From an uncultured Propioniciclava sp. (GTDB taxonomy: Bacteria > Actinomycetota > Actinomycetes > Propionibacteriales > Propionibacteriaceae): a stretch of 6,523 bases of DNA. Numbering within the stretch: position 1 is the stretch's first letter; each line of letters opens with the position of its first letter. The stretch is from positions 1 through 6,523 of the forward strand of contig CALMPQ010000101.1 in NCBI GenBank assembly GCA_937872005.1, read 5' to 3'. Under the pieces are notes generated by a model. The model saw nothing but the letters and a program-made list of their open reading frames with translations. It ran no database searches and was not told the origin of the DNA. Below, piece after piece: positions 6,125 through 6,523 of this stretch. A program made the translations under genes and the position numbers.

Positions 6125-6505
6125 GTGCTCCACCACCACCCTCGAGACGATGAGCGGGGGTCAGCCAGTGTCGAGGTGATCATCTGGCTGCCCCTGCTCT
6201 TCAGCGTGATGTTCCTGGCCATGCAGGGCGCCCTGTACTACTACGGGCGCTCGGCAGCCCTGACGATCGCCAACGCCGGCGTGCGCGCCTCCGCGGTCGA
6301 GCACGGCACCGAAGGTGACTGCCAGGCCGCCGCGTCGGCGATGGCCGGCAAGGTCGGCGATGCGCTCACCGGGATCACCATCCACTGCACCCGCAGCACC
6401 GACACCGCCAACGCTGTGGTGGGCGGGTCGACCCTGTCGGTGATCCCCTTCGTGGTGCCTGCCACCGAGCAGCATTCCAGCCTGCCCGTGGAGCGCCTGA
6501 CATGA
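6125..6505 (+). CDS. tadE: TadE-like pseudopilin
   Basis: This 126-residue protein has the TadE pattern: a short charged leader ending DDERG (8-12), then SASVEVIIWLPLLFSVMF (13-30), with Gly12 as the likely cleavage residue and Glu17 at +5. The helix (about 18-40) continues into YYYGRSAALTIANAGVRASA (38-57), which fits the conserved TadE segment. The C-terminal domain (58-126) would be outside the membrane; Cys66 and Cys88 could form one disulphide. TadE pseudopilins are processed by the same peptidase as Flp and are thought to help start or prime assembly. The start is GTG at 6125, the only possible start before the motif, because an in-frame TGA (6119-6121) lies just upstream. No ribosome site is visible at normal spacing; GAGG at 6101-6104 is too far. 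The stop overlaps the next gene's ATG. Confidence 0.87.
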   Translation: MLHHHPRDDERGSASVEVIIWLPLLFSVMFLAMQGALYYYGRSAALTIANAGVRASAVEHGTEGDCQAAASAMAGKVGDALTGITIHCTRSTDTANAVVGGSTLSVIPFVVPATEQHSSLPVERLT

Positions 6506-6523
6506 AGCATCATCGTCGTACCG
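6502..6523 (+). CDS. 5' end of a further operon gene (partial)
   Basis: An ATG at 6502 overlaps the TadE stop (ATGA, 6502-6505), with GGAG (6490-6493) eight bases before it. Seven codons are visible, reading MKHHRRT, before the window ends. A short basic start is what a second TadE/TadF-like pseudopilin or a TadG-like protein would show, and such genes commonly follow tadE, but the visible sequence cannot decide this. The call rests on the overlap and ribosome site. Confidence 0.55.

Noticed and set aside
1..6523. Mobile element, CRISPR array, tRNA or rRNA
   Set aside because: No transposase or integrase, spaced direct repeats, terminal inverted repeats or tRNA-like cloverleaf were seen; coding sequence covers nearly all of the window.

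Overview
The window is a single, tightly packed, plus-strand operon segment from a high-GC Gram-positive bacterium, most likely an actinobacterium. The evidence for the lineage is strong G/C bias at third codon positions, GTG starts, nearly no intergenic DNA, and a Tad-type secretion/pilus gene set of the actinobacterial layout. No secretin or other outer-membrane gene is visible. I cannot assign genus or species from sequence alone.

Layout, left to right: (1) bases 2-121, the last 39 codons of an unrecognised upstream gene; (2) 115-1014, a secreted, cysteine-rich protein with a C-terminal PKD-like fold; (3) 1027-1695, a membrane-anchored SAF-domain (CpaB-like) protein; (4) 1699-2517, a CpaE/TadZ-like ParA/MinD-family protein with a degenerate P-loop; (5) 2514-4100, a TadA/CpaF-type secretion ATPase; (6) 4097-4957 and (7) 4954-5874, the two inner-membrane platform proteins TadB and TadC; (8) 5909-6121, a short Flp-like prepilin; (9) 6125-6505, a TadE-like pseudopilin; (10) 6502 onward, the first seven codons of another gene cut by the window end. 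Junctions are ATGA or similar overlaps, or gaps of 34 bases or less, so the whole set is probably co-transcribed and largely translationally coupled. No promoter, terminator, RNA gene, CRISPR array or mobile element could be supported, and there is no gene-free stretch over 300 bases.

How the parts probably work together (inference from the known Tad family): TadA hydrolyses ATP at the cytoplasmic face and drives the TadB/TadC platform. The platform extracts processed Flp subunits, with the TadE pseudopilin, from the membrane into a filament or short pseudopilus. The TadZ-like protein may place the machine in the cell. The SAF protein and the secreted PKD-like protein would act outside the membrane, perhaps as a channel, cell-wall or adhesion component in place of the secretin of diderm Tad systems. 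No prepilin peptidase (TadV/CpaA) is in the window, though both pilin-like genes carry a Gly-cleavage/Glu+5 motif, so it must be supplied from outside.

The points most worth a second look are the Lys-less P-loop of the TadZ-like protein, the secreted first gene of unknown role, the same-frame Flp-stop-TadE arrangement without a visible ribosome site, and a change in leucine codon use between the front and back of the operon.
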